From positions 558,001 to 622,000 of the forward strand of contig JAKLMB010000013.1 of NCBI GenBank assembly GCA_022813625.1: DNA of 64,000 nt. The letters are read 5' to 3'. Origin of the DNA: Aaosphaeria pasadenensis. Lineage: Eukaryota; Ascomycota; Dothideomycetes; Pleosporales. The notes under the pieces are model-generated. The model was not told the DNA's origin. It was given only the letters and a program-made list of their open reading frames with translations, and did not search any database. Within the stretch, counting starts at the first letter, position 1. Every line of letters begins with the position of its first letter. Position numbers and translations under genes: made by a program. This document shows, in pieces, positions 22,543 to 34,048 of the stretch.

Positions 22543-24178
22543 TCAAACATCCAGCTCCTCCAGCTTCTTAAGCAACCGATCTAGGTTCATACTCGCCTGC
22601 AGATTCCCACCCTGAGTGCCCGTTCGCACCTCATCCAGCAAGGCGCTTCCGATGTCGCGAATCTTGGGGATGATGCTGCATCCGTTTGCGTCGAAGACCT
22701 CGTGCGGCATCTCCTCGAGAACCTCGAGCAATTCATCCACGACGCGGTGGCGCTCCTCGACGATGATACTCGGCGTGATGAGAAGGTTCTGCGTGCGCGC
22801 GAGACCGTTCATCTGCTCGAGGAGATTGGATCGGATGTGGAGTTGCGTGACTCTAATATTGACAGTCTGCACGTCCGTACCGAAGTCGCTAGTCTCGTTG
22901 GCCGGCAGTGCAGTGTCCGCCCTGGCCGGGCTCGACCGATGGCTCTTCCACATCAGTGTTGGCGGTAGTGCCTCCGATGCTTGTTGCGCGCGCTTGATGT
23001 GTTCCTGCAGGTTTGCCATGGTTTGTATCGAGGTCGTCTGGCTGGACTGCCAGATCAGGAACATCTTAGATAGCGCGTTCAAACCTGGTACGTAGCTTCT
23101 AGGTTGGTTCGTTGCGTATAGTCCATGGTCGGGTGATGCGCTTGTCGGCGGTTCATCATCGTGGACATCGAGGGGTATCAGGTCATTAATCTGCTCATGT
23201 GCGTGGTGCAGCATCAGTAGTGGTCTTCCATACATATCGCTGGTACATTGTCCTGCAAATAGAAGCCAATACAGCCGTTTCAGTATCTGCTGGTCGTAAA
23301 ACGACATGTGCTGCAACTCATGATAGATCAAATACTTCACTCCTATGGAAGACTCGGCACTGAAACGATACGCAACCGGAGCATCAATTCCAAGTTCGTG
23401 ATGCGTGGCGCTAGAAAAGTTGTACATGGCCAGGCTGTTTTCTAGTGTTATTGGGTTCTTGCCTGACCAAAGACCCAAACTTTCGGCGAGTTCTAGACAT
23501 TGCTCGACCGTCACCGAGCCGTATAGCCCGCGTCGCCTTCGAAGTGACGCAACTGTCGCAGCACAAATAGACGAGATGAGAATCAGGAACGAAGCATCGG
23601 GCATAGCTGTTTCGCAGTCCATGAGCCTCCCGAAGATTTGGCGCTGGTTGAAGATTGGGGCAACGGGATGGATCCACCCAAACCAGTCGGAAATGATTCG
23701 ATGTACAATCGGCATTGGAGCAATTAGTTCGAGAGTCAGTTGACGCGTCTCGCCAAAGGAAATCGATTCAGCTGATGGTGGCGTCAGAGAGGGAGTCTCC
23801 GAAGCCTGGACTTGCGCTGTGCCATCTAGCTGGGCCCGCAAAGCTTGGATATAGCTACATAGTACATTTATCAGCTTCCATGGGGTAGTGATGCGGTGTA
23901 TAACTGCGACTGTAGCGGAATGTACCGGTTCTTTGGGCCCCTTTTTGCCCGAGGTCTTATCTGGGTGCACTCGATCCCTAGTTCATGGCAGGTGGTGCAT
24001 ATCGATTCATCGCAACGGAAGACGCACTGGGGAAGCCTGTCAGCAACTGATTCACCTAATTATCAAGATTTACAGCAAGTAATCATACCTTGACTTTTCT
24101 AGCCCGACAGGCATCGCACGCAGCAGACGAACGTTGCCGATTCGGAGCAGTAGTGCTTTGCGTCTGAGGTCCGTCCAT
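22543..24178 (-). CDS. Zn2Cys6 transcription factor, probable cluster regulator
   Basis: Exons in transcription order are 24178-24089, 24026-23926 and 23854-22543 (500 aa), with introns of 62 and 71 nt. Splicing builds a complete binuclear zinc cluster: C21-x2-C24-x6-C31-x8-C40-x2-C43-x6-C50, then a basic RPRAKRGPKNR linker running into YIQALRAQL. The middle region has a fungal_trans-like stretch (IVHRIISDWFGWIHPVAPIFN onward). The family binds CGG-containing sites, usually as a dimer, and activates nearby catabolic genes. It lies between GH35 and the first sugar porter, with whose gene it shares a 384-bp divergent promoter, so it probably controls this block. The inducer is unknown. Confidence 0.88.
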
Positions 24179-24562
24179 GGAAAATTATCGTCAAAATAGA
24201 GCATTAGATATAATCATACAAGGAGTGTAGGTGATCCAAGCGCGCAGTTAAACGAGGCAATGTCCTTGGTTTAATATTGTTTTTCCCTCAGAATGGTGCA
24301 TTATTAGACGCTAATGCAAAATTTCTGCGAAACTTATGCGGAAGCGTGCGGGCGTTGAACCCCAAGCACTCCGCGTGCACACTAGCCTTCTCCAGATTCT
24401 CTCCACAGATTGCCCGCATGGCAGGACTGCCGATCGGATCATGAGTTGGGTTTTGGTCGTAGAATAAATATCTGATGAGATACCTCATGGCTCGAGATCA
24501 GTTCAGGCCATCCTCACATTTCTCTGCCTTCTCTCGCTCTCAAGGCTCTCTCCTTCACAATC
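24179..24562. promoter_or_regulatory. Divergent promoter between regulator and sugar porter
   Basis: 384 bp separate the two start codons. The region has a direct CGG pair (CGG at 24339 and 24349, 7-bp gap) and a palindromic CCGATCGG at 24430-24437, both of the kind recognised by Zn2Cys6 proteins. Autoregulation and co-regulation are inferred. Confidence 0.4.
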
Positions 24563-26338
24563 ATGTCTGACGACAAGTCAAAAATTGAGGCGCTGCACAA
24601 TGAGGACGTAACAATCTCAATGCAACCCCCTGAGGACGAACGACCATGGTATCAGCAACCTGAGCTACGAAAGCTCTACTTGTTGATGCCGTTCCTGTTC
24701 CTTGGCTCAACGACACTGGGGTACGATGGCAGTCTCCTCAATGGACTGCAGACGATGCCCGCGTGGCAAGCGTGTGAGTAGCATATGAGAAGTTTATCAT
24801 TACAGTCAATTGATAGTCATCCAGTCTTCCATCATCCTACCGGCGCCCGTCTGGGACTTCTTGGAGCCTTTCCCGGCTTCGGTGGATTTGCAGTCCTACT
24901 CTTCACACCATATGTAGCAGATCTTCTAGGTCGACGTCTCGGAACCGGCATTGGCTGCGCAATCGTCATCTTGGGTGCCCTCATCCAGGCCTTTCCCAAG
25001 AAGAACAACCCCGATGCCATGTTCCTCGCTGGTCGTTTCATTATGGGAATGGGCAGCAACATCTCTAACGCTACTTGCCCATTGCTCATCACTGAAGTGT
25101 CCCATCCGAGACATCGCGGAAGGATCACGACCATCTACAACACTGTATGGTACGTTGGCGCTATTCTGGCTGCATGGACAACATTCGGTACCTTGAACGG
25201 TCTCACGGGCGACATCTCCTGGCGCCTACCGGTCGGTCTCCAATGTGCCATGCCAGGCGTTCAGCTGCTCTTCCTATACTTCATTCCAGAGTCACCAAGA
25301 TGGTTGATCTCCAAGAACAAGTACTCGGACGCGAAGAAGATTCTCACCAAGTACCACGGCAACGGCGAAGAGACTGACTTCGTCAATTGGGAATTCACTG
25401 AGATCAGCCAGGCATTGGAGCTCGAGAATGCTACGAGTTCCAACAGTGGATGGTACGAGTTGGTGCGCACTCCCGGAAACAGGAAGAGGTGTCTTCTCAT
25501 TATCCTCACTGCAATCTTTTCTCAATGCTCGGGCAATGGATTGGTCAGCTACTACCTGTCTGCAGTATTAAGCACCATCGGCATCACAAAGTGAGTACAA
25601 GTATTCCTAACTGTCCTTTCTGCAAAATCTAAATCGATCTAGCCCTTCCAACCAAGCCGCCATCAACGGAGGTCTCACCATTTGGTGCTGGCTCGTTTCG
25701 CTCGGCTGTGCATTCCTCGTCGACCGAGTCGGACGCCGACCTCTATTCCTTGGAGCTGGTATTGGAATGTTGATTGCTTTCTCGATCTGGACCGCATGCA
25801 GTGCCGTTTATGCAAAGACTGAGAACTCATCCGCTGGATCAGCTGTATTGGCCATGATCTTCTTGTTCTATGGAGGTAAGTCTCTCTACTCCAGTCTTTC
25901 ATATCCAAGGGTAATGGCTGATTGTTATCTGTTCCAGCCGCTGGTCTAGCATGGCCCGGTCTCACCGTAGCCTACACCGTCGAGATTCTCCCATTCAAGA
26001 TTAGAGCCAAGGGTCTTACCCTCTGCTTCGTCTTCACCTCTCTCTCCGGTATCTTCAACCAATACGTGAACCCTGTGGGTCTAGAAGCATTGAAATGGAA
26101 GTTCTACATCGTCTACATCGTCGTTTTGGTTTTGGAATGTTTGGCCATCTACTTCCTATACGTTGAGACAAAGGGACCAGTAAGTTCTAAACGAGCGGAT
26201 ATCGTTGTCTTGGAATGAAACTAATTTTGGTGACAGACTCTTGAAGAGATCGCTGTTCTTTTCGATGGTGAGGACGCGGCTGTTCCTGACGCGGCTGTCG
26301 AGACGGTGGCTCGTCGACAATCGGCAAGCAAGGTTTAA
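24563..26338 (+). CDS. MFS sugar transporter, lactose permease/hexose transporter-like
   Basis: Five exons give 517 aa: 24563-24773, 24825-25590, 25643-25875, 25938-26179 and 26237-26338; every junction keeps phase. Sugar-porter marks are GYDGSLLNGLQTMP in TM1, the DLLGRR loop, the PESPRWL signature after TM6, DRVGRRPL in the second half and the closing VETKGPTLEEI, which appears only when the last intron is removed. Twelve membrane segments are expected. The TM1 motif resembles the fungal lactose/galactoside permease group more than simple hexose carriers, which fits a neighbouring intracellular beta-galactosidase. Substrate assignment is inference. The start codon is 384 bp from that of the divergent regulator. 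Confidence 0.9.
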
Positions 26339-27807
26339 TTCCTTAATTGCTAAGGGGCGACCCATTCTCCAATTCTCGGCTTCATCCCACGTCGTGAGCA
26401 GAGGTTGTGCTCCCTGCATCGTCGGAACGCGACATCGTTTGTTTAGTTCTGGTGGACTATTATACTCATGCAGGCGTGGTTGTATCGTGTATCCTTCATA
26501 GACAGATACAAAGCGCTATACTCTAGGTCATATATCTCAATGTCTGTATCAGACTTTTAAATCTCCCGTCAATTCAACGGGTTTCTTTTCATGCCAGATC
26601 CTTGCTCTATGTGTCTATCTGCTCAAGACGATTAGTCCATGTTTGAATCACAGACGCAGTGGACTTCAGCTTGCTGACTACACATTTACATGAAGAGAAA
26701 ATTACCCAACAAAGAATTGCTCAAGACCCTAGCGTCAAAAGCATGGCTCTTCTATTTTGCTTCGAACAGCTTCTAAACGTAGTGTAAACTCACGAGTCCC
26801 AGCTAAACGAACTCCATCGTGAGTGCTCAGCAAACTTTGTACAAAGGCAAGCCTGATCTCGAGAAGAAATGACAATACTCCGTTAGCACTAGACTTGGTG
26901 TAGTAGTTGCTAGCTATGATTACGACGTTCGATCAAGAGTTACCTAAGACAGATCTAAGTACCAAGCCGACGATTGCAAGACATTCTTGATCCACTTTCG
27001 CCCCACAATCGTTGGCGTTTCTCTATCAAACGTAATGTGCCAAACTTGCGACTCGACATCCCATCCGAAATGTAAAACACCAGGGAGGTCAGATGCTAAG
27101 CAGTGATATGCGAAGTCCCAAATCGCGACTCCAAGTAACCATTAAAGACAGCTTCGCCACACCCCCGGGTTTCCCATCATGGGCAAATCGAACACTTATC
27201 GCAAACAACGCGCGTTGAAACGACACCGGCGTTCACTCGGTTCTACTCCAAGTAGCGTCAATTTCACTGGAAAATACCAACGCCTTGCCCGCTTCCGACA
27301 CCAAGTTCCGTATGATTTGATTTGTCGCGAACCTTTACGGGATAACAAAATGGGCATTCCGGATGTTTAGTGAAAGATCTGGTGCAGAAACGAGCAAATC
27401 ACAGTGTGCGGCTCAAACAAGCTTGCCGTAGATCTTCGAAGGCCATGCTTTGTTCCCGTGGGGAAAAACAGTGGATCGTCGCCGTATCCCCGCACAAGGC
27501 TAAGCGTGCGGCAACAACGTCATCTGGATGCTTTTCTTCCCGCGGCAAGATGCTAAGAGTACTCGCAGTCGCATTGTAGTTAACAGTATGCCGAGCCGAA
27601 TTGCGCCTCCTTGATACTACATATATCGTCATTGATAAATACTGCGTCCTATTTTACACTGAACCATCTCCATATTTGTATTCAAAAAATCTTTCGATTT
27701 ACATTGATTTTCCCTTCAATCAGATCTGATTCTTTTATACCAATAGCCACGGTGATCGTATGGTATCTGAGACTTCTCCTACACTTGTATGACTCGATAA
27801 ATTCAAG
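26339..27807. other. 1.5-kb intergenic region between the two sugar porters
   Basis: No gene supported; a basic 63-codon frame at 27179-27370 has no recognisable domain. ACCCCCGGGT at about 27161-27170 contains CCGGGG on the reverse strand, matching the CreA consensus SYGGRG. Carbon-catabolite repression of the second porter is possible but rests on one short match. Confidence 0.45.
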
Positions 27808-29743
27808 ATGTTTGGCGGCAAGAAGTTCTATGGCCTGACGGGCGTCAAACTCAACATTGCGATTGCAATCGTCGCAGGCACTGACTTTGCTCTCTTTGGA
27901 TATGGTACGACTTATATTTCTTTTCTTTCAACAATGCTGTGCTAATGAATGCAATTACCAGATCAAGGAGTAATGGGCGGTCTTTTGACCCTGCCATCCT
28001 TTCTTCGATATTTCCCTGAAATTGATGTTGTCAGTCCACCAGCCGGATCGACCCCAGAGCATACTTCCATCATCCAGGGCATCACGGTCGGTGCCTACAC
28101 GTTGGGATGCTTTTTCGGCGCGGTCGCCACCATCTGGCTCGGTAACTATCTCGGACGTAAGAAAACTATCTTCATAGGTAGTGCTATTATGGTCGTTGGC
28201 GCAACTCTGCAGGCCAGCTCTTTCGGTTTGGCCCAACTAATTGTTGGACGGTGGATCACTGGATTCGGCAATGGAATGAATACTAGTACAGTCCCTACCT
28301 GGCAGGCCGAGACGTCCAAGGCACATCGTAGAGGGCAAATGGTCATGATAGAAGTGAGTTGGCGCCACATTTACGAAGTTTGTGACTAACACATTCAGGG
28401 CTCCCTTATCGTGTTTGGTGTGATGCTTAGCTACTGGATAGATCTTGGATTTTCTTTCCTTGAACCAAGCTCCATCACTTGGCGTTTCCCGATAGCGTTT
28501 CAAATTATACTCGCAGTCTTTATCCTCATCACAATACCTGGCCTTCCGGAGTCGCCTCGATGGCTTCTTCTGAAAGGAAGAGACGACGAGGCTCTCGAGG
28601 TACTTGCGGCGTTGAGCAATCTTCCCAAGGATGACAAGAAGATCGCTAGCGAATTCCAGGCTGTTTCGGATGTCATCTTCGAGATGTCCAAAGGAGGCTT
28701 CAGAGAATGCTTCAAAATGAATCGGAACAGAAATTTCCATCGTACTGCACTGGGTTATGTCAATCAGATGTTCCAGCAGGTAATTACTGGCAATTTTCCC
28801 GAGAAAACTAATGGATTACTGATACACTATAGATCTCTGGAATTAACATCATTACCTACTACGCGGCTACCATATTTGAGACAAACATCGGGTTGTCGAG
28901 TTTCCTCAGCCGCTTACTGGCCGCCTGCAATGGAACCGAATATTGGATCGCATCTTGGATTGCCATATTTACAATTGAGAAGTTTGGTCGTCGCTCTTTG
29001 ATGATCTTTGGTGCTGCTGGCATGTCTGCTTCAATGTGTGTATTGGCTGGTACCACGAGCAATGTCAGCACAGCTAGCGGCATCACTGCGGTAAGTAACA
29101 AAACCCTCCCATTGATATTGTTCACTGGCTTATCGTTGAATCTAGGCAGTCTTTCTCTTTGTATTCAATTCGTTCTTCGCCATCGGCTGGCTCGGTATGA
29201 CATGGTATGCTCCTCTCCTTGCAATTGTGATGTCAACTTCAAACTCATCACATCTCACAGGCTATACCCCGCCGAAATCACACCCCTCAGTATCCGTGCA
29301 CCTGCGAATGCAATCTCCACAACCGCAAATTGGATCTTCAACGTAAGCCTCAACCATCACTCTCCTCACACCCGAATTGACACTGACTTTCATAGTTCAT
29401 GGTCGTAATGATCTCCCCCGTCGCCTTCGCCAGCATCGGCTACCAGACCTATATCATATTCGCCGTGATCAACGCCGCCATCGTTCCGTCCGTATACTTC
29501 TTCTTCCCCGAAACGGCATACCGCTCGCTAGAAGAGATGGATGAGATTTTCCACAGGACGACTAATCCGTTCAACGTCGTCAAGATCGCGAAAGAGATGC
29601 CTCATTGGTTCGACAAGAGAGGTAATTCAATCATTGCGTATGAGGATACCGAGGAAGGTAGGGCTGGCGCTCAGCGAAGGCGAAGCTCGATTGCGAGGGA
29701 GGAGGCTATGAAGGCGGGGATGGAGCAGAAGGAGGAGCGGTAG
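27808..29743 (+). CDS. MFS monosaccharide/polyol transporter
   Basis: Seven exons give 538 aa: 27808-27904, 27962-28353, 28399-28779, 28833-29090, 29146-29204, 29261-29342 and 29396-29743. Motifs are FALFGYDQGVMGGLLT in TM1 (made by the first splice), LGRKK in the loop after TM2, PESPRWLLLKGR at the middle of the protein, ISGINIITYYAATIFE in TM7, LYPAEITPLSIRAPANA and FFPETAYRSLEEMDEIF. These define the sugar porter (2.A.1.1) family; the TM7 and C-terminal motifs resemble monosaccharide, quinate or polyol carriers. It is the second porter beside GH35, possibly taking up released monosaccharide. Membership of the cluster is less certain than for the first porter because of the 1.5-kb gap. Confidence 0.88.
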
Positions 29744-30753
29744 TGGGAAACATTATGGACTATGGGCCTAGATGACATACTATAATTGTGCCGGTATTGG
29801 GGTATGGAAGTACGGAAGTGGGAATGAGTTTTGAGATGTCTTTTTCTTCATTATATCCAGGACTATGTTGTTTCAGCCCTCGTTGTGAGACTTGCACTGC
29901 AACTGGACAGACTGGGGACACTCATGTACTAGTTTAGTATGTACCGTTCAATATCAACCCTAATATCAATTGACATTTGTTTGATGTACTTGGGAGAATT
30001 GGAGTGGGATTGTAGAATACAACCCTAAGTAGCAAATACGAATCCTGAATTGGCAATGCGCCGCAATGCAATTATAGTGCACATCAAAGCCACTCAAGGC
30101 GGTGCCGTTGCCTGATCCCTAGCAGAGTGTATCAATGGGAATTGGTGAACCCTTCTCTCTACACTATCATCTAGCTGGCCATGTTTCCCCACGGCAGTTG
30201 ACGATATTTAGGCAGACATGGTGTGGTACCCGAGATTCGAAATCTCTTTTCAAGTCCTTCAATAGTCGACCTTCGAGTACATCTCGAAGGTGAGTTGAGT
30301 CAAAGCCATACAAGATCCGGTTGCTGAGAGGCAGTGAATCTTCCCTTCGAGAAATGTTTGAGTTTGAAGTAGTGTTGCAGTTCAGATCTTACCTTTTTCC
30401 AGACCTACACGTATCTCATAAATAGCGTTCTCCAACCAATATTGCCGGTAGAGTTATGATCAGTATGCTTAAGGTGAACCTCGGCTTACCCGCCTTATTA
30501 CAAGTCATCCTTCCACATGAATAAGTGGATTAGGGAAGTCTGGCAACTGTGTATCATGCGCGGTTTACAGTCTCGCTTGCCGAATTCCGAGATTCACATT
30601 AAATGCACCACTCTTCACCAAGAGATTTCATACCGAATATTCATTTTATTTGTGATCTACCCGAATACAGTAGTGATGCTCTGAATGATAATGAGCAGCT
30701 GCAGAGGACGTGATGACCATAATGCTAATGGTATGGCAAGCTTGTCAGAGCAG
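29744..30753. other. Intergenic region between convergent genes
   Basis: No gene seen. It is the shared downstream region of the second sugar porter and the nuclease-like gene and contains a perfect 9-bp inverted repeat at 30269-30291. Confidence 0.5.
30269..30291. repeat. Perfect 9-bp inverted repeat with 5-nt loop
   Basis: ACCTTCGAG, then TACAT, then CTCGAAGGT. It can fold as a hairpin in RNA from either strand. It lies roughly midway between two convergent genes, so a role in 3'-end formation is possible. Confidence 0.6.
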
Positions 30754-32021
30754 TTATGCGTCAACATGATCCGAAGCCTCATTTTCCGACACCCTCGCCT
30801 CTCCCTGATCCGCCCCAGCATGTATAGGCTCATTGTTAGAAGCTGATTCATCTGATGATGATTCTGACTCCTCCTCTAATATAGTACCAGGGGGGAGACC
30901 CCGGCAGTGGGCAGGGGAGTCGGTTGCCCAGCCGGGTCCGAGGTATCTAGTACTCCCCATTTCGTTGAGGTATTTAAAAAGCTTATCCCCAGGTATAACG
31001 ATGTGTCGATTTTCGTCTACGGAGATATCCTCCGAGATTGGAGGGTCAACAAAATCCGCAAGTCGAAGTCTCAAGCCTGGATGTTCGGTAGGATTCCCAG
31101 ATTCATCTCGGAAGACCTGTTTGCAAGATTTTGTTAGTACTGTAATACGGTCAAATAGAAAGCAAGACCTGCTCAAACGCCACATACCTTATCCATCCCT
31201 GTCAAGTCTGGTCTAGCAACGAGCCTGTAGCCCTTTTTGGCTTTTACACAATACGGCCGCCATACTGACAATTCTCCCTTGCCCACCTCCTTCTCGCCAT
31301 CCTCGTTAATGTTGTAAGTAATGTCTACACATACGACAGCTCTTACGGCCCCTCTGGACTGTTCGATATATTTTCTTGCCAGGCCTTCCGGATTCTTCTT
31401 ATTCGGGTTTGTTTTGCCCGAGCATGCAACTTCCATCATGACTCCTGGCCACCTTGCGTGACCATGCCAGAAGGAGGCATCTGGCTCACGCTTTGACGTT
31501 GGCGCAGTTGGACCATTGGGATTTGGAAAGCGTACTCGTGAGTGGCGGCCTTTCCACAGTTTCTTAGCGAAGCTGGCAGCAGTGTCTGACCCTTTGCGAA
31601 TCGATACGACCTGCTTCCATATCCCATCCTCAATTTTAACGACCATGATGCTCGGTACATGCTCACCTGATCGAATAGCAACTCGATGGTCCACTGCGTC
31701 GTAATCATATCTAGTCAACGTCGTTGTTAGCTCTTGCCCCCTTCACATAGACTGCTCACGCACTTACCGGAGCTTGTCGTCACACCATCCCCAAAGGTAC
31801 TTATCAAGCTTCATAAGACGCTCCAATTCCTGATGTTCACCTGGCACGAGCTGATATTCGATCCAACCGTCAGTCATTTCGGGCCAAAACCCATCCATAA
31901 TTTTGAGAAATATTTCGAAGAGTCGGTGCGCTTGTGGGAAAGCCAAATTGGACGGAACAGACAAATTCCCAGGCGGAGGGGGTACCGCGGTCTGCGATTG
32001 TGAAGTTGAGGAAGAAGACAT
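30754..32021 (-). CDS. Uncharacterised protein with PD-(D/E)XK/Uma2-like core (tandem copy 1)
   Basis: Exons in transcription order are 32021-31768, 31710-31188 and 31116-30754 (379 aa), introns 57 and 71 nt. The central part reads EPDASF (Asp162), then WPGVMMEVACS (Glu178), then RKYIEQSRGAVRAVVCVDITY. This order (PD, then EV-x-S, then a helix with K..Y, then a hydrophobic VD strand) resembles Uma2/DUF820 and other PD-(D/E)XK nuclease folds. The classical Lys after Glu is not at its usual place. The C-terminal ~60 residues are acidic and Ser-rich. Function is unknown. It shares layout and both intron positions and phases with the gene just upstream, so the two are a duplicated pair. The nuclease idea is inference. 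Confidence 0.72.
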
Positions 32022-32816
32022 GATGTTGTGTCTGTCTGGATAGTAAAAAAAATCTGCTAGGAAATGGTTCTTTTATGGTGGGAAAGTTGCGTCCAAGCGC
32101 TGGAATAATCACTGGAGTGATTGAACCCGATCAGCTTAGTGTTACCCCAGAAACTAGGCAGTATCGATGCCAGGAGGGACGTGCTAGGTGAATAAAGAAA
32201 ACCAATCGACTGGCCAATGCCATTTTCACTGTCACTTCGCAATTAGATTTATCGCTGGCTCGTGCACAATGTCTGCCTTCGATACGCGTAGAGCTTTGGA
32301 ACATATGTGGTCCCCCCACCCATCACTTGTCGGCGAATAGAGAATGGTAGCAAGTACAGGCTCTATTTACTGATTGATGTAGGTCTATACACTTTCGATA
32401 TAATTGAGTCGAGTAAATGAGTACCAAAGTGAGCATATGCCTTCTTAACACAGGTGGAGCCAGAGCCCGACTTGAATTCCAATGTACTACGAGGTCGACG
32501 TTCGCGATAGGACTTGTACCACTAATTTACAATTATGTAGGTGTGACTCTTTATTGACTCACGGCAAACACTGACTAAATGTGAAGACCTTGGGATCAGA
32601 ACCAGCGTTACTGGCTGAAGATGCATGTATAAATAATTATATTATCAGAGTGCAGTATGCTCATCTTCTCTACGATAATCCATCAATTTTACGCCATTGA
32701 CCCCACCATGCATGCTACCTGAAACTACTTGTATCTCTAGGTACATATCATGAGATGTTAAAGAAACCACTGCTAGAATTCGTAACGCTAACAGTCTGAC
32801 AAGCTCGTCAGGCCAG
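32022..32816. other. Intergenic region between the tandem paralogues
   Basis: About 0.8 kb with no gene seen. It holds the copy-1 promoter and the copy-2 3' flank. Confidence 0.5.
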
Positions 32817-34048
32817 TCATGCGTCAGAGTAATCCTCGTCCCGGCTTTCCGAACGCTCTTCGTCCTGTTTCTCCCGTCTGACAAACTCTTCCTCATCTTC
32901 AGAAGTCAGTTCGTCCTCAGATTCGCCCTGTAATCTCTCATCTAACTCGTGTTGGCACTCGGTCCGGACCATCTCGCGACCATCTGAACTCAGGCGTATG
33001 GCGTCGGCAAGGATTTGATACAGAACATCCGCAGACACATAAATGTCTCGGTCTTGGTCTTTTGAGATCTTCTCCTGCTTCGTAAGTTGCTCGTTGGCAA
33101 AATCGGAAAGTCGAAGTCTCAGACCGGGGTGTTCGACGAAATTCCCGAATTTGTCTCGGAAGATCTGTTCGCAGGACAATGTCAGCATTGAGAATAGTTA
33201 AGTGGGAAGATTTGCTTGAAGAATCACTTACCTGATCTTCATTCGTCAAGTCTGGCCAGGCCTGTATTTTATTCTTCCCGTTGACTTTCTTCAGTTCAGG
33301 CCGCCATACTCTCGCTTTTCCCTCGAATCTGCCCTTTCGCTTGTATTCGACATCTATGCATATGACAGCTCGCACACCCGTTTTGGAGCGTATGATATAG
33401 CGCTCTGCTAGAGCTGCCAGATTCTTTCTAGAGCCGTGCGCGTATCCAACCTCCATGATGACTCCTGGGAAATCTGCAAGTTCATGCATGAAAGTAAAAT
33501 CTGGCTCTTTCCTTGATTTTGCGGCGCTTGACCTTTCAGGAGCGGGACAGTGAACGTATCCACTGCCTGATGTCCATATTAGTTTGGCAAATGCAGCAGC
33601 GTTGTCCGAACCCTTGCGAATTGATTTGATTTCATCATATATGGCATCCGCAACGTTACAGACCACCATCTCGTGCAAGCGTGTAGGCATTCGAAGGGCG
33701 AGCCGATGACTTTGCCCGTCGTAATCGTACCTAAAGACATCGTTGTTAGCTCTACTTTAACTTGCATAGCTGGGGTACTTACCTTATCTTTTCATCTACA
33801 AATCGCGACAGCTTACTGTCCTGCTTCAAGAGACGCTGTAATTCCTCGTACTCCCCTCGCCTGAACTTGAATTCGTGCCAGCCTTCGAGGCCAAAGTGCT
33901 GTCCAGCTTGGATTGTCCGAAAGGTCGAAAGGACTTGATGAGCGATTTCGAAATTGTCCTGGGACGAAGGGGAACTCGAAGGGAAATACCCAGGTCGAGA
34001 AGAGGATGTGACAGAAGGCCGTTGCCTGAGACTGAGAGAATGATCCAT
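32817..34048 (-). CDS. Uncharacterised protein with PD-(D/E)XK/Uma2-like core (tandem copy 2)
   Basis: Exons in transcription order are 34048-33783, 33730-33232 and 33164-32817 (370 aa), introns 52 and 67 nt. The same blocks as copy 1 appear in the same order: EEKLxR-YDYD at the first junction, SIRKGSDNAAAFAK, KEPDFTF (Asp166), FPGVIMEVGYA (Glu182), ERYIIRSKTGVRAVICIDVEY, WPDLTNEDQ, then IFRDKFGNFVEHPGLRLRLSDF and an acidic tail. Both introns fall at homologous positions and in the same phase as in copy 1. Overall divergence is large, so the duplication is old. An upstream in-frame Met would add 45 residues, but Met at 34048 better matches the length of copy 1. Function unknown. Confidence 0.72.

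Noticed and set aside
27179..27370. 63-codon basic frame
   Set aside because: Single short frame without domain, likely chance, in the promoter region of a sugar porter.
30230..30265. tRNA-like T-arm sequence around the TTCGAAA motif
   Set aside because: The stem pairs imperfectly, and no matching acceptor, D or anticodon arm lies at the right distance on either strand.
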